A stretch of DNA of 64,000 nt. It comes from Synechococcus sp. GreenBA-s (GTDB lineage Bacteria; Cyanobacteriota; Cyanobacteriia; PCC-6307; Cyanobiaceae). The stretch covers positions 21,198 through 85,197 of the forward strand of contig NZ_JAGQBX010000006.1 in assembly GCF_024345855.1 (NCBI RefSeq). The letters run 5' to 3'. Positions 33,454-43,233 of this stretch are shown here, one piece after another. The translations under genes were made by a program, and so were the position numbers. Each line of letters starts with the position of its first letter. Within the stretch, counting starts at the first letter, position 1. The notes under the pieces were generated by a model. That model was not told the origin of the DNA, ran no database searches, and worked only from the letters and a program-made list of their open reading frames with translations.

Positions 33454-33494
33454 AAAAAAGCCGTCTGCAGGGCCCAAGGCACTGTCAGACGGCT
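33454..33494 (-). terminator. Terminator-like hairpin between rplO and secY (internal attenuator?)
   Basis: On the minus strand AGCCGTCTG (33494-33486) pairs perfectly with CAGACGGCT (33467-33459) across an 18-base loop and is followed by TTTTTT. This meets rho-independent criteria, yet it lies inside the superoperon 36 bases before the secY ATG (complete terminator, partial readthrough or a secY promoter beyond it). Confidence 0.75.
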
Positions 33495-33539
33495 CTGACC
33501 CTAAGGGGTCTGAAGAACGGGAGAGATCGGGCCGATGGC

Positions 33540-33992
33540 TCAGATCTCTTCGACGCTGCCGCCGGCGGCCTCGATCTTGGCGCGGGCGCTGGCGGTGAAG
33601 GCGGCGGCCTGGACCGTGAGTTTCACGGACAGGTCACCATTGCCGAGCACCTTGAGGGGATGCTTGGGGCTGGTGACCAGGCCCTCCTTCACCAGGGTGT
33701 CGATGTTGACGGTGCTGCCGGCCTTGAGGTCGGCGAGCTTGCCCACATTGATCACCGTGTAGTTCGTCGGGTTGATCAGGGTGAAGTGCTTGAGCTTCGG
33801 CACCCGGCGGTAGAGGGGCATCTGACCGCCCTCGAAGCCCGGACGGGTGGGGCGACCTGAGCGGGACTTCTGACCACGCATGCCGAAACCACAGCTGGCG
33901 CCCTGGCCGGCGGCGATGCCGCGGCCCTTGCGGAGCTTGCGGCGGCGGGCCCCCTTCTGGGGGGCGAGGGACTGGAGATTGAGCGACGTCAT
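33540..33992 (-). CDS. rplO: 50S ribosomal protein L15
   Basis: 150 residues. [40 protein letters not shown] and [13 protein letters not shown] are L15 signatures. Its start is eight bases after the rpsE stop. No rpmD (L30) precedes it, as expected for cyanobacteria. Confidence 0.97.
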   Translation of the reverse strand: MTSLNLQSLAPQKGARRRKLRKGRGIAAGQGASCGFGMRGQKSRSGRPTRPGFEGGQMPLYRRVPKLKHFTLINPTNYTVINVGKLADLKAGSTVNIDTLVKEGLVTSPKHPLKVLGNGDLSVKLTVQAAAFTASARAKIEAAGGSVEEI

Positions 33993-34000
33993 GGCGGGCC

Positions 34001-34648
34001 TCAGGAGTAGATCTGCTCGAGGGAGATGCCCCGCTCCTTGGCGGTCTCCTTGTGGGTGCGCAGGCCGTTGAGGGCATCCACGGCGGCCCGGGCATTGTTG
34101 AGGGGGGTCTTGGAGCCCAGGCGCTTGGCCAGCACGTTCTTGATGCCGGCGAGCTCCAGCACCGTGCGGATCGAACCGCCGGCGATCACACCCGTACCGG
34201 GGGCGGCCGGACGGATCAGCACGCTGGCGGCGCCGTCACGGCCGTTGCCGAGGGTGGGGATCGAGGAGTGGCGGGTGAGGGGCACCTTGACCAGGTGCTT
34301 CTTGCCATCGGCCACGCCCTTGCGGACGGCGCCGATCACATCGCCGGCCTTGCCGACACCCACGCCCACCTGGCCCTTCTCGTTACCGACGACGACGATG
34401 GCCCGGAAGCTCATCTTCTTGCCGCCCTTCACGGTCTTGGAGACCCGGCGAATCTGCACCACGCGCTCCTGCCACTCGGAGTCGCGCTCCTGACCGCGAC
34501 GATTATCGCGGCCCCGACCGCCCTTGCGGTCACCACCCCTGCCGTCACCGCGGCCACCGCGGCGCTCCTGCTGGCCTTCGGCCGCGGCAGGAACGTCGGA
34601 GGCGGCGGGCACCGCGTTGGACTGAACTTGATCGTTGGTTTCCGTCAT
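34001..34648 (-). CDS. rpsE: 30S ribosomal protein S5 with Gly/Arg-rich N-terminal extension
   Basis: 215 residues against about 166 in E. coli. The first ~55 residues are low complexity ([20 protein letters not shown], then [14 protein letters not shown]). The S5 fold follows: [37 protein letters not shown] and [20 protein letters not shown]. The RGG-like extension could bind RNA. Confidence 0.97.
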   Translation of the reverse strand: MTETNDQVQSNAVPAASDVPAAAEGQQERRGGRGDGRGGDRKGGRGRDNRRGQERDSEWQERVVQIRRVSKTVKGGKKMSFRAIVVVGNEKGQVGVGVGKAGDVIGAVRKGVADGKKHLVKVPLTRHSSIPTLGNGRDGAASVLIRPAAPGTGVIAGGSIRTVLELAGIKNVLAKRLGSKTPLNNARAAVDALNGLRTHKETAKERGISLEQIYS

Positions 34649-34662
34649 GGTGAGAGCAGGGA

Positions 34663-35028
34663 TCAGAACTGAAGGCCCGCTTCCCGGGCGGCATCAGCCA
34701 GGGCCTTGACCCGGCCGTGGTACAGGTTGCCGCCGCGATCGAAGACCACCTGCTGGATGCCCTTGGCAAGGGCCCGCTTGGCGACCAGCTGACCAACGGC
34801 GACGGAGGCGTCGGAGTTGGAGCCGAGCGTGAGGCTGGTGCGGAGCTCCTTGTCGACGGTCGAGGCGGAACACAGGGTGTTCTGGGCCGCGTCGTCGATG
34901 ACCTGGGCGTAGATGTGATTGTTGGAGCGGAACACGGCGAGCCGGGGGCGAACCGCGGTGCCGGCCAGATGGCGACGCAGGCGGCGGTGCCGCTTCTGGG
35001 TCTGCTGCTTGCGAGTAAGGGACGACAT
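34663..35028 (-). CDS. rplR: 50S ribosomal protein L18
   Basis: 121 residues with [34 protein letters not shown] and [21 protein letters not shown]18 delivers 5S rRNA to the large subunit. It is 32 bases after rplF and 14 before rpsE. Confidence 0.97.
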   Translation of the reverse strand: MSSLTRKQQTQKRHRRLRRHLAGTAVRPRLAVFRSNNHIYAQVIDDAAQNTLCSASTVDKELRTSLTLGSNSDASVAVGQLVAKRALAKGIQQVVFDRGGNLYHGRVKALADAAREAGLQF

Positions 35029-35060
35029 GGGGGTACTGGGTAACGACGCTCAGGCAGACC

Positions 35061-35600
35061 TCATTTCTTACCGGTCTTACCGGCCTTGCGCAGGATGCGT
35101 TCGCCCTCGTACTTGATGCCCTTGCCCTTGTAGGGCTCAGGCGGACGGATGGCGCGCACCTTGGCGGCTTCGTTGCCCACAACTTCCTTGTCGGCACCGG
35201 ACACCAGCACGGTGGTGTTGCCGTCAACGGCAAAACTGACGCCCGCGGGGGGATCCAGCTCCACCTGATGGCTGTAGCCGGCGCTCACCACCAGCTTCTT
35301 GCCCTGGACAGCGGCGCGGTAGCCCACGCCGACGATCTCGAGCTTGCGAGTGAAGCCGTTGCTGACGCCCTCGACCATGTTGGCCACGAGGGTGCGGCAG
35401 AGGCCGTGGCGCTCCCGGGAACGGCGGCTGCCGTTGACGGGGCTCACCACCAGGGTGTTGCCGTCCTGGGCGATGGCGACGCCATCGGGGAGGGTGCGGC
35501 TCAATTCCCCCTTGGGCCCCTTCACGGTCACGTCGAGGCCGTTGAGGCTGACGGTGACCGCGTTGGGGACGGGAATCGGCGCTTTACCAATACGAGACAT
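35061..35600 (-). CDS. rplF: 50S ribosomal protein L6
   Basis: 179 residues with [30 protein letters not shown] and the second repeat ending [15 protein letters not shown] plus [12 protein letters not shown]6 lies near the factor-binding site. It is 15 bases after rpsH. Confidence 0.98.
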   Translation of the reverse strand: MSRIGKAPIPVPNAVTVSLNGLDVTVKGPKGELSRTLPDGVAIAQDGNTLVVSPVNGSRRSRERHGLCRTLVANMVEGVSNGFTRKLEIVGVGYRAAVQGKKLVVSAGYSHQVELDPPAGVSFAVDGNTTVLVSGADKEVVGNEAAKVRAIRPPEPYKGKGIKYEGERILRKAGKTGKK

Positions 35601-35615
35601 GGGTTGACCTCCCTA

Positions 35616-36017
35616 TCAGTAGACGTAGCAGAGCACTTCGCCGCCGACGCCCTGCTTGCGGGCATCGCGGTCGCTCATCACACCCCTGGAGGTGGAGATG
35701 ATGGCCACGCCGAGGCCGCCAAGAACCTTGGGCAGCTGGCGGGTGTTCTTGTAGATCCGCAGGCCGGGCTTGCTGACGCGCTGCACGGTGCGGATGGTGG
35801 GCTGGCGGTGCTTGCCGCTGTACTTCAGCTCGAGCACGAGGTGCTTGAGCACGCCCTCACCTTCTTCGGTGATGTCGGCGATGAAGCCCTCCTGCTGCAG
35901 CACGTTGGCGATGCTGCGGACGATGCGGGAGGCGGGCACCTTGGTGGTCTGGTGACGCTTCTCACTCGCATTGCGGATGCGGGTGAGCAGGTCGGAAATC
36001 GGGTCGTGATTAGCCAT
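35616..36017 (-). CDS. rpsH: 30S ribosomal protein S8
   Basis: 133 residues with [40 protein letters not shown] and the terminal VLCYVY. In E. coli S8 also represses the spc operon by binding rplE mRNA; whether that happens here is unknown. There is no rpsN (S14) before it, unlike E. coli. Confidence 0.97.
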   Translation of the reverse strand: MANHDPISDLLTRIRNASEKRHQTTKVPASRIVRSIANVLQQEGFIADITEEGEGVLKHLVLELKYSGKHRQPTIRTVQRVSKPGLRIYKNTRQLPKVLGGLGVAIISTSRGVMSDRDARKQGVGGEVLCYVY

Positions 36018-36036
36018 GGTCGGATCCGAAGAGGGC

Positions 36037-36576
36037 TCAGTTGCTCTGGAACGGCATTCCCATCTCGCGCAGGAGGGCGCGGCCCTCTTCGTCGTTACGG
36101 GCGGTGGTCACGATGGTGATGTCCATGCCCCGGATGGCATCGATCTTGTCGAAGGAGATCTCGGGGAAGATGATCTGCTCCCGGATACCCAGGGTGTAGT
36201 TCCCCCGGCCGTCGAAGCTCTTGGCACTCACGCCGCGGAAGTCGCGGATGCGCGGCAGGGCGAGGTTAATGAGACGTTCGAGGAAGGCATACATCCGATC
36301 ACCGCGGAGGGTGACGGCCACACCGATCGGCATGCCCTGACGGATCTTGAAGCCGGCGATGGCCTTCTTGGCGCGGGTCACCACGACCTTCTGGCCGGTG
36401 ATGGTGGCCAGCTCCACGATCGAGGCCTCGAGGGCCTTGGCGTTCTGGGCGGCTTCACCGAGGCCCCGGTTGACGGTGACTTTCACCACCTTGGGGACTT
36501 CGTGGATGTTCGAGAGGTTGAGATCCTTGAGCAGCTTGGGCTGGATCTTCTCCCGATAGTTCTGTTTGAGGGACAT
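36037..36576 (-). CDS. rplE: 50S ribosomal protein L5
   Basis: 179 residues with [40 protein letters not shown] and [21 protein letters not shown]5 binds 5S rRNA and the P-site tRNA. The spacer to rplX (109 bases) is one of the widest in the cluster and holds nothing recognisable apart from purine-rich short repeats. Confidence 0.98.
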   Translation of the reverse strand: MSLKQNYREKIQPKLLKDLNLSNIHEVPKVVKVTVNRGLGEAAQNAKALEASIVELATITGQKVVVTRAKKAIAGFKIRQGMPIGVAVTLRGDRMYAFLERLINLALPRIRDFRGVSAKSFDGRGNYTLGIREQIIFPEISFDKIDAIRGMDITIVTTARNDEEGRALLREMGMPFQSN

Positions 36577-36685
36577 GACGGGGGGAAGGGGTTGCGCTTC
36601 TGGGCGTTGTCAGAAGGCGGACAGGGACAGACGGAAAGACAGGCGGGTGTAGCGGAGACCGATCAGGGGCCTGGGGTGAGGAATC

Positions 36686-37042
36686 TCAGTCCAGGATCTC
36701 GCCGGTCTTCTTGAGGCGGCGCTTCTTGGTGCCGTCCTTCTCCAGCACGATCTCCACGCGGCTGGCCACCTTCTTCTCGGTGGAGTACAGCTGCACGTTG
36801 GAGGCATGCACGGAGGCTTCCTCGGTCACGATGCGACCGGATTCGCCCTCCTGGGTGGGCTTGACGTGGCGGGTGCGCAGGTTGATGCCCTGCACGACCA
36901 CGCGGTTCTCGTAGGGCAGGGTGCGCAGGACCTCACCGGTCTTGCCCTTGTCCTTGCCGGCGATCACCTGGACGGTGTCGCCCTTCTTGATGCGCATCTT
37001 GATGCGCACCTGGGCCTTGGCCTTGGGGGTGGCAGTCGCCAT
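36686..37042 (-). CDS. rplX: 50S ribosomal protein L24
   Basis: 118 residues. The KOW motif is [20 protein letters not shown], followed by [21 protein letters not shown]24 starts large-subunit assembly. Its ATG is one base after the rplN stop. Confidence 0.97.
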   Translation of the reverse strand: MATATPKAKAQVRIKMRIKKGDTVQVIAGKDKGKTGEVLRTLPYENRVVVQGINLRTRHVKPTQEGESGRIVTEEASVHASNVQLYSTEKKVASRVEIVLEKDGTKKRRLKKTGEILD

Positions 37043-37043
37043 C

Positions 37044-37409
37044 TCAGATCACCTCCGGAGCGAGGGACACGATCTTGGTGAAGTTGCGCTCGCGCAGTTC
37101 GCGGGCAACGGGACCGAAGACGCGGGTGCCCTTGGGGTTGTTGTCGTTGCCCAGGATCACGGCGGCGTTGTCGTCGAACCGGATCGAGTTGCCGGTGTCG
37201 CGGCGCAGGGTGGCCCTGGTGCGCACCACAACGGCCTTGACCACGTCCGACTTCTTGACGCCCATGTTGGGCATGGCGTCCTTGACGGCGGCCACGATCA
37301 CATCGCCCACGTGGGCGTAGCGACGGTTGGTGCCCAGCACACGGATGCACTGGATCCGCTTGGCGCCGCTGTTGTCAGCGACGGTGAGGAAAGTTTCCTG
37401 TTGAATCAT
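37044..37409 (-). CDS. rplN: 50S ribosomal protein L14
   Basis: 121 residues, opening [20 protein letters not shown] and containing [15 protein letters not shown] and [21 protein letters not shown]14 lies at the subunit interface and is the site for RsfS. Length is normal. Confidence 0.98.
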   Translation of the reverse strand: MIQQETFLTVADNSGAKRIQCIRVLGTNRRYAHVGDVIVAAVKDAMPNMGVKKSDVVKAVVVRTRATLRRDTGNSIRFDDNAAVILGNDNNPKGTRVFGPVARELRERNFTKIVSLAPEVI

Positions 37410-37421
37410 CGGGAGTCTTCC

Positions 37422-37673
37422 TCAGCTGGCGCTGGTGTTGGTGAGAACCTCGGCCACGGCCCAACGCTTGGTGCGGCTGAGGGGACGGGTTTCGGTAATG
37501 CGAACCCGGTCACCCACCTTGCAGGCGTTGGCCTCATCGTGGGCCTTGTAGCGGGTGGTGCGGCTCACCGTCTTCTGATAGATGGGGTGGGGGAAGCGGT
37601 TTTCCACCGCCACAACCACCGTTTTGTCCATCTTGTCGCTGACGACGGTGCCGACCCTTTCCTTGAGTGCCAT
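37422..37673 (-). CDS. rpsQ: 30S ribosomal protein S17
   Basis: 83 residues with [39 protein letters not shown] and [18 protein letters not shown]. It is 17 bases after rpmC and 12 before rplN. Confidence 0.97.
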   Translation of the reverse strand: MALKERVGTVVSDKMDKTVVVAVENRFPHPIYQKTVSRTTRYKAHDEANACKVGDRVRITETRPLSRTKRWAVAEVLTNTSAS

Positions 37674-37690
37674 GACTGGTATGGGGGGAA

Positions 37691-37900
37691 TCAGGAAGCG
37701 GCGGAGCGCTGGCGCTCGGATTGCACCGTCAGCAGCTGGGCCAGCTTGATGCGGGCGGCCTTGAAGCGGTGCGGGGTCTCGAGACGGCGGGTGGCCTGCT
37801 CGAAACGGAGGGTGAACAGTTCGCGGCGGGTGCCATCGATCTGGGCGGTGATCTCCTCGCCGGAGAGCTTGCGCAGTTCGGCGATGTCGGGACGTGCCAT
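37691..37900 (-). CDS. rpmC: 50S ribosomal protein L29
   Basis: 69 residues, a two-helix protein: [20 protein letters not shown], then [20 protein letters not shown] and [16 protein letters not shown]. It sits at the exit-tunnel rim next to L23. It starts two bases after the rplP stop. Confidence 0.96.
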   Translation of the reverse strand: MARPDIAELRKLSGEEITAQIDGTRRELFTLRFEQATRRLETPHRFKAARIKLAQLLTVQSERQRSAAS

Positions 37901-37902
37901 GG

Positions 37903-38361
37903 TCAGGACTCCACGGTGGCGACTTCTGCGACCTGGGCGGCCTCTTGGTCAGCCAGGCTCAGAAACTTGGTCTTGAGGGGCAGTTTGTACTGCGCCAGGC
38001 GCATGGCCTCTTTGGCGATGTCGGGGGTGATGTCGGCACCACCCATCTCAAAGAGGATGCGACCGGGCTTGATCACCGCCACCCAGAACTCCGGGTTGCC
38101 CTTACCGGAACCCATCCGGGTTTCGGCGGGGCGCATGGTGACCGGCTTGTCGGGGAAGATCCGGATCCAGATCTTCCCGCCCCGCTTGACATGGCGGGTC
38201 ATGGCACGACGACAGGCCTCGATCTGGCGGGAGGTAATCCACCCGCACTCCTGGGCCTGGAGCGCGAAGTCACCGAAGGCAATGGTGTTGCCTCGGGTGG
38301 CGATGCCGCGCATGCGGCCGCGCTGCTGCTTGCGGAATTTGACGCGTCTGGGACTCAGCAT
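37903..38361 (-). CDS. rplP: 50S ribosomal protein L16
   Basis: 152 residues, opening [19 protein letters not shown], with [35 protein letters not shown] and [21 protein letters not shown]16 positions A- and P-site tRNAs. It is 16 bases after rpsC. Confidence 0.98.
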   Translation of the reverse strand: MLSPRRVKFRKQQRGRMRGIATRGNTIAFGDFALQAQECGWITSRQIEACRRAMTRHVKRGGKIWIRIFPDKPVTMRPAETRMGSGKGNPEFWVAVIKPGRILFEMGGADITPDIAKEAMRLAQYKLPLKTKFLSLADQEAAQVAEVATVES

Positions 38362-38377
38362 GGTTCAGGCCTCCTGA

Positions 38378-39106
38378 TCACTCTTCGTTCGAACGGTCTT
38401 CGAACTGTTGGGGCCGCCGGCTGGTGCGGCGCTTGGGTGCCGCACCCACGGGCACCTTGTCCTGTTGACCAGGAAGGACTTCCCCCTTGAACACCCACAC
38501 CTTGATCCCCAGCACCCCGTAGGTGGTGGAGGCGACCTTGGTGGCGTAGTCGATGTCGGCGCGGAGGGTGTGCAGGGGCACACGGCCTTCGCGGGTCCAC
38601 TCGGTCCGGGCGATCTCGGCGCCGTTGAGGCGGCCGCTCACCTGGATCTTCAGGCCCAGGACGCCAGCGCGCTGGGCGCGCTGGACGGTCATGCGCAGCA
38701 CGCGGCGGAAGGCCACGCGCTTCTCCAGCTGCTGGGCGATGTACTCGGCCAGCAGGTAGGCGTCGGCGTCGACGCGCTCCACTTCGACCACGTTGATGCG
38801 CACCTGGCGGCTGGCATCCCCGACGGTCTTCTGAATGCCGGCGCGCAGTTCCTCAATGCCGCTGCCCTGACGGCCCACGAGCACGCCCGGGCGGGCGGTC
38901 TTGAGCTCGACCTCGAGCTGGTCGGCCTTGCGGGCGATCAGCACATCGCTGATGCCGGCGGCGCCGTACTTCTTGTGGATGAACTTGCGGATCCGGTCAT
39001 CCTCCTGGAGGAGGGTCGGATAGGTCTTGCTGGGGGCGTACCAGCGGGACCGGTGCTCCTGGGTGATCCCCAGGCGCAGGCCGGTTGGATGGATCTTGTG
39101 TCCCAT
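38378..39106 (-). CDS. rpsC: 30S ribosomal protein S3
   Basis: 242 residues. [20 protein letters not shown] starts the protein; the type II KH domain contains [36 protein letters not shown] and a basic, Gln-rich tail ([11 protein letters not shown]) follow. S3 lines the mRNA entry channel. Confidence 0.98.
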   Translation of the reverse strand: MGHKIHPTGLRLGITQEHRSRWYAPSKTYPTLLQEDDRIRKFIHKKYGAAGISDVLIARKADQLEVELKTARPGVLVGRQGSGIEELRAGIQKTVGDASRQVRINVVEVERVDADAYLLAEYIAQQLEKRVAFRRVLRMTVQRAQRAGVLGLKIQVSGRLNGAEIARTEWTREGRVPLHTLRADIDYATKVASTTYGVLGIKVWVFKGEVLPGQQDKVPVGAAPKRRTSRRPQQFEDRSNEE

Positions 39107-39124
39107 CGTTCGGTGTCCTCGGGA

Positions 39125-39478
39125 TCAGGCGGAAGGAGCCACAGCAATGCTGATGTGGCAGGTTTTTTTCTGAATCGCGTAGGCGCGACCCTGGGCGCGG
39201 GGGCGGAAGCGCTTCAGCACGGGACCCATGTCGGCCGTGGCCGCAGAGATCACGAGGTTGGCGGGATCCAGGCCCAGGTTGTTCTCGGCATTGGCCACCG
39301 CAGAACGCAGCACCTTGGTGATCGGGCCGGTGGAGCGGTAGGGCATGAACTCGAGCATGATCAGCGCGTCGCGATAGGAGCGACCGCGGATCTGATCGAG
39401 CACCCGGCGCACCTTGGACACGGAGCCACGGATGTAGCGGCCATGGGCCTGGGCCGTTTGGTTGGAGCTGTTAGCCAT
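39125..39478 (-). CDS. rplV: 50S ribosomal protein L22
   Basis: 117 residues from ATG at 39478; codons in frame to 39538 overlap rpsS and lack homology. [40 protein letters not shown] and [19 protein letters not shown] mark L22, whose hairpin lines the exit tunnel and carries macrolide-resistance positions. Confidence 0.97.
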   Translation of the reverse strand: MANSSNQTAQAHGRYIRGSVSKVRRVLDQIRGRSYRDALIMLEFMPYRSTGPITKVLRSAVANAENNLGLDPANLVISAATADMGPVLKRFRPRAQGRAYAIQKKTCHISIAVAPSA

Positions 39479-39482
39479 GTCC

Positions 39483-39758
39483 TCAGCGGCCTCCTTTCTT
39501 GTCCTTGATGTGGCCCCGGAAGTTGCGGGTAGGCGCAAATTCCCCGAGCTTGTGACCCACCATCTGCTCCGTCACGTAGACGGGCACATGGGCCTTGCCG
39601 TTGTGAACGGCAATGGTGTGGCCGATCATCATCGGCAGGATGGTGGATGCCCGTGACCAGGTCTTGATCACGGACTTGTCGTCGGCAGCGTTCTGCTTCT
39701 CAACCTTGCGGAGCAGGCTGTCGGCAACAAACGGGCCTTTTTTGAGTGAACGTCCCAT
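39483..39758 (-). CDS. rpsS: 30S ribosomal protein S19
   Basis: 91 residues with [40 protein letters not shown] and [19 protein letters not shown]. It is four bases before rplV and 35 after rplB. Confidence 0.98.
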   Translation of the reverse strand: MGRSLKKGPFVADSLLRKVEKQNAADDKSVIKTWSRASTILPMMIGHTIAVHNGKAHVPVYVTEQMVGHKLGEFAPTRNFRGHIKDKKGGR

Positions 39759-39793
39759 GGCGGTTTAAGCGGAAAGCAAAGCGGTGTGGTTCA

Positions 39794-40657
39794 TCAGGAA
39801 TCGCGTCCGCCACGGCTCCGCTTGGAGGTGCGGCGACGTTTCCGGAGCACAAACCGATTGCTGGGTTTGTTCCGCTTGCGGGTCTTGAGGCCAAGGGCCG
39901 GCTTACCCCAGGGGGTGACAGGACCGGAGCGGCCGATCGGCGCGCGACCCTCGCCACCACCGTGGGGGTGGTCGCAGGGGTTCATCACCGAACCGCGCAC
40001 CTGGGGACGGCGACCGAGCCAGCGGCGACGGCCGGCCTTGCCGAGGCTGGTGTTGCGGACTTCGGCGTTGCCCACTTCGCCGAGGGTGGCGTAGCACTCA
40101 CGGCGCACCAAGCGAACCTCGGTGGAGGGCAGCTTGAGGGCGACATAGTCGCCCTCCTTGGCCATCACCTGGGCGCTGGCGCCGGCGGTGCGCACCATCT
40201 GGCCGCCACGACCGGCGTACAGCTCCACGTTGTGGACGCTGGAGCCGAGGGGGATGGCGGAGAGGGGCAGGGCGTTGCCGTTCTCGATCGGGGACTCGGG
40301 ACCCGAGACCACGGTGGAGCCGACGGCCACCCCGGCCGGAGCCAGGATGTAGCGCTTCTCGCCATCGGCGTAGAAGAGCAGCGCCAGACGGGCGTTGCGG
40401 TGCGGGTCGTAGTGGATGGCGGCCACCTTGGCCACCACCCCGTGCTTGTCGCGACGGAAGTCGACGAGGCGATAGAGGCGCTTGTGGCCACCGCCGCGGT
40501 GGCGGCAGGTGATCACACCACGGTTGTTGCGGCCCTTGCGCTGGTGCTTGGCCACCACCAGGCCGCGCTCGCGGCCCCGGCCGGTGACTTCGGCGTAGTC
40601 GCTGGCGACCCGGGTGCGGGTGCCAGGCGTAATCGGGCGGTACTTACGGATTCCCAT
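39794..40657 (-). CDS. rplB: 50S ribosomal protein L2
   Basis: 287 residues with [54 protein letters not shown] and the terminal [16 protein letters not shown]2 is needed for peptidyl-transferase centre assembly and subunit joining; the conserved His of the HPHGGGEG loop is present. Confidence 0.98.
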   Translation of the reverse strand: MGIRKYRPITPGTRTRVASDYAEVTGRGRERGLVVAKHQRKGRNNRGVITCRHRGGGHKRLYRLVDFRRDKHGVVAKVAAIHYDPHRNARLALLFYADGEKRYILAPAGVAVGSTVVSGPESPIENGNALPLSAIPLGSSVHNVELYAGRGGQMVRTAGASAQVMAKEGDYVALKLPSTEVRLVRRECYATLGEVGNAEVRNTSLGKAGRRRWLGRRPQVRGSVMNPCDHPHGGGEGRAPIGRSGPVTPWGKPALGLKTRKRNKPSNRFVLRKRRRTSKRSRGGRDS

Positions 40658-40672
40658 GTCGGTTCAGACCCC

Positions 40673-40975
40673 TCAGGACTCAGGGAACAGCTGGATGGCA
40701 CTGCCATCGGCAAGGCGCACCACCGCCTTCTTCACCTGGGCGCGCTTGCCGGCGAAACGGCCCACACGCCGGGTGCGGCGCGGGGGGTTCATGGTGCTGA
40801 TCCCGACGACCTTCACATCGAACAGCTGTTCGACGGCGGCCTTGATGTCGGGCTTGGCAGCCCGGTGGTCCACCTCAAAGGTGTACTGGTTCTGCTCCAG
40901 GGCGCGGGTGGCCTTCTCGGTGATCAGCGGCCGACGGATCACATCCGCGAGCCGACCTGCAAAACGTTCAGCCAT
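40673..40975 (-). CDS. rplW: 50S ribosomal protein L23
   Basis: 100 residues with [40 protein letters not shown] and [17 protein letters not shown]23 is the docking site for trigger factor and SRP. Its start overlaps the rplD stop by eight bases, so the two are translationally coupled. Confidence 0.97.
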   Translation of the reverse strand: MAERFAGRLADVIRRPLITEKATRALEQNQYTFEVDHRAAKPDIKAAVEQLFDVKVVGISTMNPPRRTRRVGRFAGKRAQVKKAVVRLADGSAIQLFPES

Positions 40976-41603
40976 CGCCGTAGACCTCCTGAATCTTCGC
41001 GAGTGCTTCCTCGCTCACCACCAGGGCGTTGGCGTGGAGCAGATCGAACACGTTGAGCTGATCGGCGGCGATCAGCTTCACCTTTTCGAGGTTGCGCACC
41101 GAGCGGCGCACCACCTCGCTGGGGGCATCCAGCACCACCAGCACCTTGGAGCCTGCGGCGATGCCGAGACGGCCGAGGGCGGCGGTGATTTCCTTGGTCT
41201 TGGGGATGTCCAGGCCAGCGGCGAAACCCTTCACCACGGTGATGTCCGCAGCGCGGCTCACCAGGGCGGTGCGAAGGGCGAGGCGCCGCTCCTTGCGGTT
41301 CATCCCCAGGTTGTAGGTGCGGGGCTTGGGCCCGAAGACCACACCGCCACCGGGACGCAGCGGGGTGCGGATCGAACCCTGGCGGGCGCGACCGGTGCCC
41401 TTCTGCTTGTAGGGCTTGCGGCCGCCACCGGCCACTTCAGCGCGGGTGAGGGTGCTGGCGGTGCCCTGACGGGCGTGGGCCAGCTGGCGCACCACGGCGC
41501 GATGCACGAGGTCCTTGGCGGAGCTCTCTTTGGCGACCTTCAGGTCGAGGCTGGCGGAACCAGCCTCCTTGCCTTGCCAGTCGCGAACGACGATGGTTGT
41601 CAT
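40968..41603 (-). CDS. rplD: 50S ribosomal protein L4
   Basis: 211 residues with [40 protein letters not shown] and the C-terminal [19 protein letters not shown]. In E. coli L4 represses the S10 operon through its leader; a comparable leader cannot be judged here. Confidence 0.97.
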   Translation of the reverse strand: MTTIVVRDWQGKEAGSASLDLKVAKESSAKDLVHRAVVRQLAHARQGTASTLTRAEVAGGGRKPYKQKGTGRARQGSIRTPLRPGGGVVFGPKPRTYNLGMNRKERRLALRTALVSRAADITVVKGFAAGLDIPKTKEITAALGRLGIAAGSKVLVVLDAPSEVVRRSVRNLEKVKLIAADQLNVFDLLHANALVVSEEALAKIQEVYGDG

Positions 41604-41614
41604 CTCTGTCCTCC

Positions 41615-42262
41615 TCAGTTCGCGGCCTTGGCGCCCACCCGCTTGGCGGGGAGGATGTTCAGCAGGGTGCCCGGCTTGCCGGGAACCGAGCCCTTCACCA
41701 CCAGCAGATTGCGCTCGGTGTCCACCTTCAGGATCACCAGCCCGCGGGTGGTGATCTGCTTACCGCCGTAGCGGCCCGCCATGCGCTTGCCGGGGTAGAC
41801 GCGGCCGGGGGTGGTGCCGGCGCCGATCGAGCCGGGCTCGCGGTGGTTCTTCGAACCGTGGGTCATGGGGCCGCGGCTGAAGCCGTGGCGCTTCTGCAGG
41901 CCGGAGAAACCGCGACCGATGGTGTCGCCGCTCACATCGACTTTCTGGCCCGCCTCAAAGGTGGCCACGGTGACATCGCTGCCGAGTTCCAGACCGTCGA
42001 CGCTGTCGACGCGGTACTCCTTCAGGTGACGCAGGGGCTCGCTACCGGACTTGGCCAGGTGACCCTTGGCCGGCTTGTTGACGAGCTTCTCGCGAATGTC
42101 ACCGAAGCCCAGCTGGACGGCGGTGTAGCCGTCGGTGCTGTCGGTTTTGAGTTGGGTGATGCGGCAGGGACCCGCCTCGATCACGGTGACCGGGATGGAT
42201 CTGCCTTCGTCGTCGAAGAACTGGGACATACCCAGTTTCTTCCCAAGAATGCCGATGGACAT
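41615..42262 (-). CDS. rplC: 50S ribosomal protein L3, first gene of the superoperon here
   Basis: 215 residues from ATG at 42262 ([20 protein letters not shown]), with [20 protein letters not shown] and [12 protein letters not shown]. As is usual in cyanobacteria, rpsJ (S10) does not precede it; it normally lies with the str genes. The 508-base upstream region should hold the main promoter of the cluster. Confidence 0.98.
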   Translation of the reverse strand: MSIGILGKKLGMSQFFDDEGRSIPVTVIEAGPCRITQLKTDSTDGYTAVQLGFGDIREKLVNKPAKGHLAKSGSEPLRHLKEYRVDSVDGLELGSDVTVATFEAGQKVDVSGDTIGRGFSGLQKRHGFSRGPMTHGSKNHREPGSIGAGTTPGRVYPGKRMAGRYGGKQITTRGLVILKVDTERNLLVVKGSVPGKPGTLLNILPAKRVGAKAAN

Positions 42263-42770
42263 AGGAAGGGGAACAACGCCAGCAGGACCACCACTGCCCT
42301 CTGCAACTGCAGTCAGCAATGGTGTGGGCTGAATTCGGCGCTCACGGGCTGACCCGGCGGGGCGTGGCGCTCAGGCGAGCGCGGCGGCAGAGACCGGGGG
42401 AGCTAGCGGCATCGCAGACAGCAGGCTGGGACTTGCTCGACCGGACCAGGCAATCCCCGAGGGGACCGGATTGATCTGCAGGGGAGGAAGCGCCGAAGCG
42501 GATCTCCCGAGGTCAGTCCTGGCGCGTGGAGCAGTTTCCCGGCGGTGACTCCTGAGCCGATCCCGAAGGAGGACTGGGGAGGCCGCACTGGCCGGGGAAG
42601 GTCGCCACCACTGGCGACCTGGTGCAGTGCGCTGGAGGCCCGGCTAGCGGACGGGCACAGTTGCAGTTGCACAAGCGACGATGGTACCGCATCGGCCCAC
42701 GGCCCTCCCCTGGGCCGAACCAAAGACCGGGGCCCAGCTGCCAGACTGGCGGAAGCGCTCTGCTGCCCGC
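42263..42770. other. 508-bp divergent intergenic region between rplC and ndhN
   Basis: Frames here do not look coding; the in-frame codons before ndhN (42681-42770) are rich in Pro/Ala/Gly and unlike NdhN. It should contain the superoperon promoter (minus) and the ndhN-ldpA-ycf45 promoter (plus), but no convincing -10/-35 pair could be picked. It contains a perfect 8-bp hairpin, GGTCGCCA (42600-42607)/TGGCGACC (42612-42619), loop CCAC, and short direct repeats of GTTGCA near 42660-42672. Confidence 0.5.
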
Positions 42771-43229
42771 ATGCCCCTGCTGCTCACCGGTCGCGGATTC
42801 CGCCAGGAACTGGAGCAGGCCGGAGCCCTGGCCCTCTTTGCACCGCTGGAGGGGGGCAGCGAGACCCGACTGCTGCGTCGGCTGCGGGCTGCAGGCTATC
42901 GGGCCCAGATGACCTCGGCCCGGGGCCTGGGGGATCCGGAGGCCTTCCTGCTGCAGCTGCACGGCGTGCGGCCGCCCCACCTGGGCCACCAGAGCGTGGG
43001 CCGGGGCGCCGCGGTGGGCGAGGTGCACATGGCCGCCCCGCAGCTGGGGGCCCTGCTGGAGGGCGACGCGCCGATCCTGCTGTGGCTGCTCGAGGGCCAG
43101 GTGCTCTCCAGTGCCGAACTGGCGACCCTGGTGAACCTGACGCGGCGCGAGCCGCGGCTGAAGATCGTGGTGGAGATGGGCGGCGCCCGGGCCCTGCGCT
43201 GGCAGCCCCTGCAGCAGCTGGTGGGCTGA
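42771..43229 (+). CDS. ndhN: NAD(P)H-quinone oxidoreductase subunit N
   Basis: 152 residues from ATG at 42771 ([20 protein letters not shown]); earlier in-frame ATG at 42681 gives a non-homologous extension. [50 protein letters not shown] and [20 protein letters not shown] are conserved in NdhN. This peripheral-arm subunit occurs only in the NDH-1 complex of oxygenic phototrophs, which drives cyclic electron flow and CO2 uptake from the thylakoid. It is followed four bases later by ldpA. Confidence 0.96.
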   Translation: MPLLLTGRGFRQELEQAGALALFAPLEGGSETRLLRRLRAAGYRAQMTSARGLGDPEAFLLQLHGVRPPHLGHQSVGRGAAVGEVHMAAPQLGALLEGDAPILLWLLEGQVLSSAELATLVNLTRREPRLKIVVEMGGARALRWQPLQQLVG

Positions 43230-43233
43230 GGCC

